A DNA stretch of 64,000 nucleotides from Paenibacillus dendrobii (GTDB taxonomy: Bacteria; Bacillota; Bacilli; Paenibacillales; Paenibacillaceae). Shown piece after piece: positions 36,545-44,682 of this stretch. A program made the position numbers and the translations under genes. The notes beneath the pieces were generated by a model that saw only the letters and a list, made by a program, of their open reading frames with translations, was not told the DNA's origin and ran no database searches. How positions within the stretch are numbered: the first letter of the stretch is position 1; each line of letters begins with the position of its first letter. The stretch lies in NCBI RefSeq assembly GCF_009807035.1, contig NZ_WUBI01000005.1, positions 175,624-239,623 of the forward strand. The letters run 5' to 3'.

Positions 36545-36572
36545 AGTCACCTCTACTCAAAAAAGTCAAAAT

Positions 36573-36598
36573 AAAAAAAGCATCGGAAATCCAATGCC
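36573..36598 (-). terminator. riboswitch-linked intrinsic terminator before ktrB
   Basis: On the minus strand GCATTGGATTTCCGATGC forms a hairpin followed by seven T residues, between the c-di-AMP aptamer and ktrB, as an expression platform should be. Confidence 0.9.
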
Positions 36599-36619
36599 TT
36601 TCGGTTTGGGCTCCTGCTG

Positions 36620-36742
36620 CATAGCGCCTACGAGGTTAGCTGACGGATTCGGGCATGCACAGGTTGCCCTATTCGCTCATTGCAAGCGAAATTCACCCCT
36701 AAATAATGGTTCCCCCGTTTTCGAACGGAAATTCGGCGTACG
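36620..36742 (-). ncRNA. c-di-AMP riboswitch (ydaO/yuaA type)
   Basis: The minus strand shows the conserved blocks in order: GCCGAATTT, ACGGGGGAACCA, TTTAGGGGTGAAT, AGGGCAACC, GCCCGAATCCGTCAGCTAAC and CTCGTAGGCG. These are the signature of the ydaO-yuaA class, which senses cyclic di-AMP and turns off potassium uptake genes. The next downstream element is an intrinsic terminator, then ktrB, ktrA and the antiporter. Confidence 0.93.
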
Positions 36743-37013
36743 TATTTAATATTCAATTGCATCAAAATTATAATCCTAATTGTTTTACATCACAAAGCCA
36801 TTTTTTGAATAAAAACCTTGAAATACAGCCTGATTACATCACAATTCCCATAAAAGTCTGCCATTCTCTCGCGTTTACAAAACTTTTCCTTGGTTTTCAT
36901 CAATTTTTCATGCAAAAGCTCATGAAACTGGCTTTAGGTAGACATCGTATGCTATGTTTACGTTTATAATATGTATATAACCACAATATAACCATGTTAA
37001 AGGGGGGCAACCC
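36743..37013. promoter_or_regulatory. divergent region between ktr riboswitch and CPBP gene
   Basis: An AT-rich 270-bp stretch holding the promoters of both transcripts. TTTATAATATG at 36964-36974 is a good -10 candidate for the plus-strand CPBP gene, which starts about 45 bases later. Confidence 0.45.
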
Positions 37014-38708
37014 ATGAATCCCGTCGGACAACCACTCCACCTCAAGGCCAATTATAAAAGGCTGGGAGTGTTCGCGGTCATCGGTCTTGTTCTATTCATT
37101 CTGTTCCAGGTCCTGCCTTCTACCGCTTCGGAAACGCTGGAGCAGCAGAACACAAAGGTCATCAGCAAGGAGCAGGCTCAGAGCGCAGCCGTGACGTTCG
37201 CTCAAAATACCCTTCATCTACAGATCGACCTGAGTAAGGATGCGCTGGTTACCTATCAGTCCAGCTCCGATTTGTACGGATATTTATCCAAGGAAAAGCT
37301 GCTGGACAAATACAACAAAACATATGAAAAGAACTATCCTTATGACGTTTTCCGTGTTCGCTTGACCGAGCAGGGAGATAACGGGCATACCAGTGTCGAC
37401 GTACATATGAATTCAGGCAAAGCGGTTGCTTTTTCCATCACGCCGCAGTATTCGAATTATGCGGCTGCGATGGCAGTAACGAATAAAGAGACGCGTAACA
37501 ATAAGCTCCGGATTGTGGAGGGCGACATCAAGCTGGAGGATAAGGAACAGCTTGCCGAGCCTTGGCTCGAACAGCTTGGCTACGATCCTGATCAACTGAA
37601 GGTTTCCACCGGTGCCAACGACGCAGGACTTGTGTATACCGATCCAAACCAATCGATCGGGGGCTCGAATCTCCAGTTGAAATTCACCTTTGAGGACGGA
37701 GCGATTCATTCCTTCCAGCCTGCCTTCTCCATTCCAGATGCGCATACGTCCTATGTAGACAAGGAAACTTCGTTAGCCAGATGGCTCACGATTCTGGGGT
37801 ATGGACTGTTTACTTTTGTGCTTGGCGTGCTTGCCATTGTGTACAGCGCGATAACCAGGCAGCATACCTCTTTTAAGAGGGGGATATTCCTAAGCGTTTT
37901 TTATTTCGCGGTAGCCACGTTCAGCACCTATAATATGCGGCCCTCGCTTGAAGCAGAGGGGCTTTCCGGCTTGGCATTTACCATCGGCATGATCGTTCAA
38001 ACGTTTTTTAATCTCGTCATGGCTGCCCTCCTGTACTTCTCTCTGGTCGGCGGAGACGGGCTATGGCGCAAAACGGGCTCAAATGCCTGGGCACGGGTTA
38101 AAGAACCCGGATACGGACCTTACGTGCTTCACAGCATGTATACCGGATATCTTTGGGCATTTATCCTGATGGGTGTGCAATCCGTCATTTACATTGTGCT
38201 CGATAAAACGATTCACAGCTGGTCGACGACCGATGCGACCCAATCGCCTTACAATATGCTGTACCCTTGGCTGCTGCCGATTATGGCCTGGATGGCCGGC
38301 ATTTCCGAGGAGGCAGTGTATCGTTTATTCGGGATTCCGATGCTCAAGAAGCTCGTACGAAATACCTTTGTGGCCTGTCTGATTCCCACGCTGATTTGGG
38401 CGCTCGGGCATACCCTTTATCCGATTTATCCGGTCTATACGCGGCCGATTGAGCTGACGGTGATCGGACTTATTTTCAGCTTTATCTTCCTGAAGCACGG
38501 CTATATAGCCGTCATGTTCAGCCACGTCGTCTTCGACAGCGTCCTCATGAGCTTCAGCCTGTTTGCCCTAGGGGACGTGCCGGACATCCTGGCAGGCATC
38601 GTCACCATTATCATGCCGGCGGTCGTCGCCTACCTTGTTTATTGGTTTAATCGCAAAAAGAAAAAGGAGCCATATGTCATGACTCCTCATCCTGAAGGGC
38701 TGCAATAA
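37014..38708 (+). CDS. CPBP family intramembrane metalloprotease (Abi-type)
   Basis: A 564-residue protein. Residues about 15-35 form a membrane helix, about 40-245 an extracytoplasmic domain with PepSY-like features (ISKEQAQSAAVTFAQ), then about nine helices carrying the CPBP core: E432-E433-x3-R in EEAVYR, H in ALGHTLYP and H/D in FSHVVFDS. Such proteases are related to CAAX proteases and to bacteriocin immunity. AAAGGGGGG precedes the ATG. The last 32 bases overlap uvrC on the other strand. Confidence 0.87.
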   Translation: MNPVGQPLHLKANYKRLGVFAVIGLVLFILFQVLPSTASETLEQQNTKVISKEQAQSAAVTFAQNTLHLQIDLSKDALVTYQSSSDLYGYLSKEKLLDKYNKTYEKNYPYDVFRVRLTEQGDNGHTSVDVHMNSGKAVAFSITPQYSNYAAAMAVTNKETRNNKLRIVEGDIKLEDKEQLAEPWLEQLGYDPDQLKVSTGANDAGLVYTDPNQSIGGSNLQLKFTFEDGAIHSFQPAFSIPDAHTSYVDKETSLARWLTILGYGLFTFVLGVLAIVYSAITRQHTSFKRGIFLSVFYFAVATFSTYNMRPSLEAEGLSGLAFTIGMIVQTFFNLVMAALLYFSLVGGDGLWRKTGSNAWARVKEPGYGPYVLHSMYTGYLWAFILMGVQSVIYIVLDKTIHSWSTTDATQSPYNMLYPWLLPIMAWMAGISEEAVYRLFGIPMLKKLVRNTFVACLIPTLIWALGHTLYPIYPVYTRPIELTVIGLIFSFIFLKHGYIAVMFSHVVFDSVLMSFSLFALGDVPDILAGIVTIIMPAVVAYLVYWFNRKKKKEPYVMTPHPEGLQ

Positions 38709-40560
38709 TCTGCTTGGCAAGCTTATCACCTATAGAAAGAGGCCGGAAATCATCGATGCTGGCCTCTTTTATTTTTTTCAGGGATCCGAAATGCTTGAGC
38801 AGCAGCTTGCGCCGTTTCTCTCCAATGCCTGGAATCGAATCCAGTTTCGACACCACCATGGACTTGCCCCGTTGTTCCCGGTGAAAGGTGATTGCAAAGC
38901 GGTGAACCTCATCCTGAATCCGCTGCAAAAGATAGAACTCCTGGCTGTCGCGCGGCAGGTTCACTGGTTCGGCCGGGTCGCCAACCATCAGCTGCGCGGT
39001 TCTATGCTTCACGTCCTTGACCAATCCGCATACCGGAATAAACAAACCCAGCTCATTCTCCAGTACATCCACAGCCGCGGAGATTTGGCCTTTGCCTCCA
39101 TCCACGACAATCAAATCGGGCATCTCAAGATTCTCCTTGAGAACGCGCTCGTAGCGACGGCGGATTACCTCCCGCATGGTTCCATAATCATCCGGTCCCT
39201 GAACCGACCTTACTTTATATTTGCGGTATTCCTTCTTATCCGGCTTTCCGTCAATAAACACGACCATGGCGGAAACGGGATTGGTTCCCTGGATATTGGA
39301 GTTATCGAAAGCTTCGATCCGGTGTAGATGCTCAATGCCAATGGATTGTCCCAGACTGGACGCCGCCTTGAGGGTTCTTTCTTCATCCCTTTCGATCAGT
39401 CTGAACTTCTCATCCAAGGACACCTTCGCATTTTCGATTGCCATCCCTACCATTTGCCGCTTCATGCCGCGCTGCGGTACCAGAACCTTAATGCCAAGCC
39501 ATTCCTGAAGGGAAGAGGCTGCTCCGGCTGCATCGAGGATATCTGCACCATCCGCCTCTCCGTCAGCCTTTTCCTCCTCCGCATCCTTGGGCATTTCCGG
39601 CAGCAGGATCTCCTGTGGCAGCGCAGGATTATCGCTGTAATACTGGGTCACGAACGTCATGAAATCGCTGTAGGCCTCGCCATAGAAAGGAAAAGCCGAA
39701 GCGTGCCGCTGCACCATCTTCCCCTGTCGCATATACAGGATCTGTACGCACATCCAGCCTTTGTCCACGGAAAATCCGAGAACATCCCGATCCCTGGAAT
39801 CTGCGGTCGTAATCTTCTGCTTCTCCATAATTGCATCAATGTTCATGATTTGATCGCGAAGTTCTTTAGCCCGTTCAAAATATAGCTCCTCGGCGGCCTC
39901 TTCCATCTTTCGCTGAAGCTCCTTCTTGATCTCCTCATGACCGCCGCTCAAGAATGATGTAATTTCTTGCGTAATCCGATCATACTCTGTTTGTTGGACT
40001 TCTTTTTCGCAAGGAGCTAGGCATTGACCCATATGGTAATAAAGGCAGACCTCTTTCGGCATCACGCCGCATTTGCGTAAGGGGTACATGCGGTCGAGCA
40101 GCTTTTTGGTTTGCTGGGCCGCATAGGCGTTTGGATAAGGGCCAAAATATTTGGCTTTATCCTTCAGGACCCTTCGGGTCACCTCAAGCCGCGGATGCGG
40201 TTCATTCGTGATTTTTATATATGGAAATGTCTTGTCATCCTTGAGCAGGACATTATATCTCGGTTGATGCGTTTTAATCAGATTACATTCCAGAATGAGT
40301 GCTTCAATGTTGCTGCCAGTAACGATGTATTCAAAATCCCGGATGTCCGTAACAAGCCGCTGCGTTTTCCCGTCATGACTGCCGGTAAAATAAGAACGAA
40401 CACGGTTTTTCAGCACCTTGGCCTTGCCGACGTAAATAATTTTCCCTGCCGTATTCTTCATCAAATAACATCCGGGCAGATCCGGGAGAAGCGCGAGTTT
40501 GTGGCGTATATTTTCTATGGCCTTTTCGTAATCCTGTCGTGTTTCACTCATTTCGTCCAT
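38677..40560 (-). CDS. uvrC: excinuclease ABC subunit C
   Basis: A 627-residue nucleotide-excision repair nuclease. The N-terminal GIY-YIG domain shows LPGCYLMKN...IIYVGKA (3' cut), then a Cys cluster (CGVMPKEVCLYYHMGQC), the UVR motif near residue 205, the RNase-H-like 5' nuclease with EAFDNSNIQG and VVDGGKGQ, and the C-terminal HhH pair (SIPGIGEKRRKLLLKHFG). Start ATG 40560 is set by GGGAGGAGGAAAACC. No LexA box was visible upstream; instead tandem 110-bp repeats lie there. Confidence 0.95.
   Translation of the reverse strand: MDEMSETRQDYEKAIENIRHKLALLPDLPGCYLMKNTAGKIIYVGKAKVLKNRVRSYFTGSHDGKTQRLVTDIRDFEYIVTGSNIEALILECNLIKTHQPRYNVLLKDDKTFPYIKITNEPHPRLEVTRRVLKDKAKYFGPYPNAYAAQQTKKLLDRMYPLRKCGVMPKEVCLYYHMGQCLAPCEKEVQQTEYDRITQEITSFLSGGHEEIKKELQRKMEEAAEELYFERAKELRDQIMNIDAIMEKQKITTADSRDRDVLGFSVDKGWMCVQILYMRQGKMVQRHASAFPFYGEAYSDFMTFVTQYYSDNPALPQEILLPEMPKDAEEEKADGEADGADILDAAGAASSLQEWLGIKVLVPQRGMKRQMVGMAIENAKVSLDEKFRLIERDEERTLKAASSLGQSIGIEHLHRIEAFDNSNIQGTNPVSAMVVFIDGKPDKKEYRKYKVRSVQGPDDYGTMREVIRRRYERVLKENLEMPDLIVVDGGKGQISAAVDVLENELGLFIPVCGLVKDVKHRTAQLMVGDPAEPVNLPRDSQEFYLLQRIQDEVHRFAITFHREQRGKSMVVSKLDSIPGIGEKRRKLLLKHFGSLKKIKEASIDDFRPLSIGDKLAKQIIAALQDEES
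38737..38778 (+). terminator. plus-strand intrinsic terminator inside uvrC
   Basis: AAAGAGGCC (38737-38745) pairs with GGCCTCTTT (38761-38769) and is followed by a T-rich run to 38778. It lies within the antisense strand of the last uvrC codons and would end the convergent CPBP transcript. Confidence 0.8.
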
Positions 40561-40586
40561 TGGTTTTCCTCCTCCCGAGACTGCAG

Positions 40587-40995
40587 CCTGATATCGCAAT
40601 AAAAATTTCCGCTAAAGGCGGTCTGGCTTCTGTGGAATTTCTTCGATCAATATTTTTATTTAGATATCAGAATGCATCACTTCACAGTAAACTCTCCCTG
40701 ATATCGCAATAAAAATCTCCGCTAAAGGCGGTCTGGCTTCTATGGAATTTCTTCGATCAATATTTTTATTTAGATATCAGAATGCATCACTTCACAGAAA
40801 ACTCTCCCTGATATCGCAATAAAAATCTCCGCTAAAAGCGGTCTGGCTTCTATGGAGTTTCTTCGATCAATATTTTTATTTAGATATCAGAATGCATCAC
40901 TTCACAGAAAACTCTCCCTGATATCGCAATAAAAATCTCCGCTAAAAGCGGTCTGGCTTCTATGGAGTTTCTTCGACTAATATTTTTATTATATG
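40587..40995. repeat. 3.7 tandem copies of a 110-bp hairpin-forming repeat
   Basis: Units begin at 40587, 40697, 40807 and 40917; the fourth is cut after about 78 bases. Each contains a long imperfect inverted repeat: CTGATATC-gc-AATAAAAAT at the start and ATTTTTATT-ta-GATATCAG about 45 bases later (arms 40588-40606 and 40652-40670 in unit 1), with a small CCGC...GCGG hairpin inside. Units differ at a few bases only. Read on the minus strand the small hairpin is followed by GATTTTTATT. Located between uvrC and trxA; no ORF. Confidence 0.95.
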
Positions 40996-41052
40996 TGTAA
41001 TCCGTCAAAATCCAAAGAGCGATTTATAATTGGAGAGGACTCATCGCAGCGA

Positions 41053-41085
41053 ACAAAGCGCCTCCGGAAATCCGGAGGCGCATCA
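41053..41085 (-). terminator. intrinsic terminator of trxA
   Basis: On the minus strand GCGCCTCCGGATTTCCGGAGGCGC is a ten-base-pair hairpin followed by TTTGTTC. It starts 24 bases after the trxA stop. Confidence 0.8.
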
Positions 41086-41109
41086 TATGATGGATCGTGA
41101 ATTGCTTGA

Positions 41110-41427
41110 TTATTGATGTTTGGCAATGACGTTCTTCAGGTTTTCCTTGGAATTCAGACCTACCACTTTATCAACCGGTTGGCCGTCTTTGAAGAAGATC
41201 AGTGTCGGAATACTCATCACGCCGAAACGGGAAGCCGTTTCCGGATTTTCATCCACGTTCAATTTGGCAATTTTCAAGGAATCGCCCATCTCATTGGAGA
41301 GGTCATCCAAAATCGGAGCAATCATTTTGCAAGGACCGCACCATGGCGCCCAGAAGTCAACCAATACTGTACCTTGACCTTCAATTTCAGCATTAAAGGA
41401 TTGGTCAGTTACATTCACAATAGCCAT
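41110..41427 (-). CDS. trxA: thioredoxin
   Basis: A 105-residue thioredoxin, the cytosolic disulfide reductant. The active site WCGPC is at residues 29-33 (C30, C33), with the cis-Pro in SIPTLIFF and the buried Asp in VLVDFWAPW. Length and motifs equal Bacillus TrxA. The upstream extension in frame is rejected because the ATG at 41427 has GGAGGAAAAATTTT directly before it. Confidence 0.96.
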   Translation of the reverse strand: MAIVNVTDQSFNAEIEGQGTVLVDFWAPWCGPCKMIAPILDDLSNEMGDSLKIAKLNVDENPETASRFGVMSIPTLIFFKDGQPVDKVVGLNSKENLKNVIAKHQ

Positions 41428-41722
41428 AAAATTTTTCCTCCTTATTAAACAGCTGAATTTCATCAAACTGATATGTCTTTGCGGACAGTTTAAGTATACC
41501 ACATTTTTTCTGAAAATGTGAAATCCTTAATTACAGATCATGTGTATGAATCTGCCAAAAGTGTGAAACTGATGGTTGTACACTGTCCGAAGATTCAGTC
41601 TCCATGAATTAAATTAAACGGATTTAGTCAGGCTTAAACGGATGTCGCCATTCATAGCCTTTTCCTGGGCGCTCATGCCGGAAAAGTCCGTTCAATCTCT
41701 ATAAAGTATTCACCATATATTC
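41428..41722. other. intergenic region trxA / small membrane protein
   Basis: About 300 bp separate the divergent trxA and small-membrane-protein genes. It must hold the trxA promoter; no ORF with ribosome binding site, and no riboswitch motif, was recognised. Confidence 0.35.
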
Positions 41723-41752
41723 TTTACAAATTCTTTGGAAATTGGGTATACT
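41723..41752 (+). promoter_or_regulatory. sigma-A-type promoter of small membrane protein gene
   Basis: TTTACA (41723-41728) and TATACT (41747-41752) are separated by 18 bases, about 80 bases before the ATG of the 52-residue peptide. Confidence 0.65.
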
Positions 41753-41830
41753 AATGTTAACTCGGGTTTCTCTGTCAATGACCTTGCTCATTTACATAAA
41801 GTGAAACCATCCTGAGGAGGCATTGTAATC

Positions 41831-41989
41831 ATGGATGCAAACGTTCACGCTAACGATCCGCGGAAACACGTAAACGAAGAGCCGCGCAATGACTTGATGG
41901 ACCTCATGAATGGCTTTGGAGGCATGGCTTTGCTCATGACTCTCATCTTCGCCGTCATGGTCATCATTAAGTTTGTTATCTCCGGCTAA
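41831..41989 (+). CDS. small single-pass membrane protein (52 aa)
   Basis: A 52-residue peptide with a polar, charged N-terminus (MDANVHANDPRKHVNEEPR) and one membrane helix (FGGMALLMTLIFAVMVIIKFVI, residues about 29-51) with the N-terminus probably inside. The ATG has a near-perfect GAGGAGG site at the right distance, a sigma-A-like promoter upstream and an intrinsic terminator downstream, so it is expressed alone. I do not recognise the family. Confidence 0.8.
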   Translation: MDANVHANDPRKHVNEEPRNDLMDLMNGFGGMALLMTLIFAVMVIIKFVISG

Positions 41990-42015
41990 CAAGCTCGAAG
42001 ATGAGCTGAAGTACA

Positions 42016-42063
42016 AAAAGCCTGGCCTTTCGCCTCTTTCGGCAGAAGGTCAGGCTTTTTTCT
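42016..42063 (+). terminator. intrinsic terminator (bidirectional)
   Basis: AAAAAGCCTGGCCTT pairs with AAGGTCAGGCTTTTT with a single mismatch, loop CGCC...GGCAG, followed by T residues. Serves the small membrane protein gene on the plus strand and dnaI on the minus strand. Confidence 0.88.
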
Positions 42064-42083
42064 ATTTTCAGACGATATCGGTT

Positions 42084-43040
42084 CTAGTTCCTGCTGCGCC
42101 GCTGATTCTCACCATGCAGATGCACCACATCCACAAACGGCGAAATGCGGTCCATCAGCCGCTGCCCCTTGTGCATTTCTTCGCCGTCCTTGCTTGTAAA
42201 GCTGAGATGCTTTTCAAGGCCGCCCAAATCATAATTGGATGTATAGAAGGTTGGCTTGCGGTTCATACGGAAATTAAGAATGGCTCCCAATACGTGGTCA
42301 CGTACCCAAGGACTAATATTCTCCGCACCGATATCATCAAAGATCAGCAGGTCGCAATTCTTCATGACCTCGACCGTATCCTTCAGCTTCTGATTGTCCT
42401 GCAGCATGGATTTCAGATCTTCCACAAATTCGGGCATATACACAATCACGCCGGTGTAGCCGCCAATGGCCAGTTCATGCAGCAGATAGCTCATCAGGAA
42501 CGTCTTGCCCGTTCCGAAGGAACCGTACAGGTACAGTCCCTGTGGGGTAAGCCCCTGCTCCTTAACATCACGGATATAGCGAAAAACCTGATTTACCGCC
42601 GGTGCACGAAGACGGTCCTTACCCATAATTTCCACTTCATTGTATCCTTCTTGAAGAGCGCGCTCATCCACGTAAAAACTCCGGATGCGTTTCTTGATTT
42701 GGTCCTCATTCTGCTGTGCGATCTGCAGAGAGCAGGGAGCCTTGCGCTCGACAAGCTCAAGCTGTCCGTTCAGAACCGACGTCTCAAGCTTGCTGAAGTG
42801 CCCCTCAAAATCATTAGGACATTTCGCAAGTCCCGGACAATTGCCGCAGTTGCGGCGGTCATTTACATACTGGTACAATCGCGGAAGATTGGTTCGCAGC
42901 ATGTCATGATCCAGCTCCGGATGTTCTTCGCGAAGCTCCTTGACAATCGGATCGCTCAGCAGTTCATCGAATATGGCCTGTGATCTTTTCAGAAAGGACG
43001 GTCCTTTCATTTGCTTCAATACCTGACCTAACGATTCCAA
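42084..43040 (-). CDS. dnaI: primosomal protein DnaI
   Basis: A 318-residue helicase loader. The N-terminal domain has the zinc-binding cluster CGNCPGLAKC; the AAA+ domain has Walker A GSFGTGKTF, Walker B LLIFDDIG and sensor TSN. It loads the replicative helicase at oriC and restart sites. The start is TTG at 43040: AAAGGAGGAGCTAGC precedes it, while the upstream ATG lies before that site. It follows dnaB by 44 bp, as in Bacillus. Confidence 0.93.
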   Translation of the reverse strand: MESLGQVLKQMKGPSFLKRSQAIFDELLSDPIVKELREEHPELDHDMLRTNLPRLYQYVNDRRNCGNCPGLAKCPNDFEGHFSKLETSVLNGQLELVERKAPCSLQIAQQNEDQIKKRIRSFYVDERALQEGYNEVEIMGKDRLRAPAVNQVFRYIRDVKEQGLTPQGLYLYGSFGTGKTFLMSYLLHELAIGGYTGVIVYMPEFVEDLKSMLQDNQKLKDTVEVMKNCDLLIFDDIGAENISPWVRDHVLGAILNFRMNRKPTFYTSNYDLGGLEKHLSFTSKDGEEMHKGQRLMDRISPFVDVVHLHGENQRRSRN

Positions 43041-43084
43041 GCTAGCTCCTCCTTTCTTCCCCAAGCTTGTTGGCTTGCTTCAGA

Positions 43085-44602
43085 TTATACTCCTTTTTTC
43101 TTGCTCGCCTGCATCTCGGCCGCCATCCGCAGCATGGCTTCGAATTCTTCCTCGCTAACCGCATCCATGGATTTATTTTCCTGGGCAATCGGAATTTCAG
43201 GCTTCATTCTCACGGGTTTGCTGCCGTATGTACGGGTTCTCCCGCCCCCGGAAGCGGCTGCCTGCTTTCCTTTGACCTTGGATTGGTCGCGTATATATTG
43301 AACGGCTTTCTCGTACGTATTTACTTGCTTCAGCAGCATGTTTGAGGCAATGGCTTCCACAAAGTTACGGTTGATACGCTGCTCGTTGCCGCTTGAAGTC
43401 AGAAGTGACATCAAATAATGGATGAGTATATTGATGACCTCTCCCGGCAGTTTGTAGCTATGATCGATTTTATCAAAAATATCAAAAAAGTTATCCGGTA
43501 CAGAGCCTGGAAAAAAGGTCTTCAGCAGTTTCGTATACGGTTCATTGCGCAGCATCATATTATACTGGTGAATATCACATTTGGACTGGAATTGGACCGG
43601 AACATCGACATAATATTCCATCTCGACGGCATGCTCTAGCGGAGCCGGATCCTGGGCTTCCTCATTCTGGCGGAATGAAACCACCTTGCCTGCATAGACC
43701 TCGCGCTGCTCCTGCCGGCGTTTGTCCTGACGGAAGTGCAGGTTAGCGTTGCGCTGAAGTTCGTCAAGGGCAATGGAGCCGTCCGTGTCGAACACCCCAT
43801 CCTCATCCAGCAGCCGGCACAAATCCTGTACGCTAAGATCATATTTGTTCACCACATATTGAATGATCCCCATCTGATCATGATTGAATCGAAGCTTCTC
43901 GACATGCGCCCGATTGACGGAATCCTTCGGAAAACGGAGGATAATGTCCGCATAATTCAGCGTATCCTCGTCCTCAGACAACCTGACTCCGGGCTGCCTT
44001 GCGGTAGATACTTCGGAAAGCGCCTGTTCCAGTTCATAATCGATGACATGCGTGTTCAATTCGAAGATGTCGTAAAAGGCCAGCGAAATATTCTCTTTGT
44101 GACCGGATGACGAACCCGAAAATTCCTCCGGTTCCCTTGCCCACAGCTCTTCGCGGAGCGCCAGCACGGCAAACTTGCCGATCTTGTCCCGAAGCAGCAG
44201 CGTCAGATGCTGGGTGTTAAAAAACTCCGCTGGCGTCAGCGGCTGCTGAAGCTCGTATTCATAAATATAATCCTCATGTTCCGGCATATACATGCGGCAG
44301 GTCTGAAGCAATCCTACCGCCTCCAGACGCGAGGCTTGCTCGATCAGAAATTTGCGTCCCTTTTCACTCGGCTCAAGCCCCAGTGTCAAAAAAAGGCGGC
44401 GCTGCTGCTCGAGCGGCGAATAACCCAATTTCTCTATAGGAATCTGCTGAAACAGCAGTTGATATAAACTGATTGCGAAGGCTCCGACCATGGGCTGGTA
44501 AATCGAGCTGAGCATTCTGCTGTCCAGGCTGCTTAAGCAAAAATCGCGATATACGCAGTACCTGTGATTTTCCGTAAAATGCAGCAGGCTCTTCATGTGC
44601 AT
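43085..44602 (-). CDS. dnaB: replication initiation/membrane attachment protein DnaB
   Basis: A 505-residue DnaB of the Firmicute type (not the helicase), carrying two DnaD-like domains: one near residues 110-330 and one near 375-450 (YNMMLRNEPYTKLLKTF region), with acidic and basic low-complexity ends. It acts with DnaD and DnaI in helicase loading. ATG 44602 follows GGGGGAGCC. Operon dnaB-dnaI. No nrdR upstream in this window; a hydrolase gene follows upstream instead. Confidence 0.9.
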   Translation of the reverse strand: MHMKSLLHFTENHRYCVYRDFCLSSLDSRMLSSIYQPMVGAFAISLYQLLFQQIPIEKLGYSPLEQQRRLFLTLGLEPSEKGRKFLIEQASRLEAVGLLQTCRMYMPEHEDYIYEYELQQPLTPAEFFNTQHLTLLLRDKIGKFAVLALREELWAREPEEFSGSSSGHKENISLAFYDIFELNTHVIDYELEQALSEVSTARQPGVRLSEDEDTLNYADIILRFPKDSVNRAHVEKLRFNHDQMGIIQYVVNKYDLSVQDLCRLLDEDGVFDTDGSIALDELQRNANLHFRQDKRRQEQREVYAGKVVSFRQNEEAQDPAPLEHAVEMEYYVDVPVQFQSKCDIHQYNMMLRNEPYTKLLKTFFPGSVPDNFFDIFDKIDHSYKLPGEVINILIHYLMSLLTSSGNEQRINRNFVEAIASNMLLKQVNTYEKAVQYIRDQSKVKGKQAAASGGGRTRTYGSKPVRMKPEIPIAQENKSMDAVSEEEFEAMLRMAAEMQASKKKGV

Positions 44603-44682
44603 ATTTTTGGCTCCCCCCATCGTAACGTAGACTTTCTCTATTCTATCATAAATGGAAACTCTGCTCCGATATATTTCGACGA

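Noticed and set aside
40587..40995. CRISPR array
   Set aside because: Units of 110 bp are almost identical along their full length, so there are no variable spacers, and no cas gene is near.
40561..41100. LexA box before uvrC
   Set aside because: No GAAC-N4-GTTC palindrome was found in the region, only the hairpin repeats.
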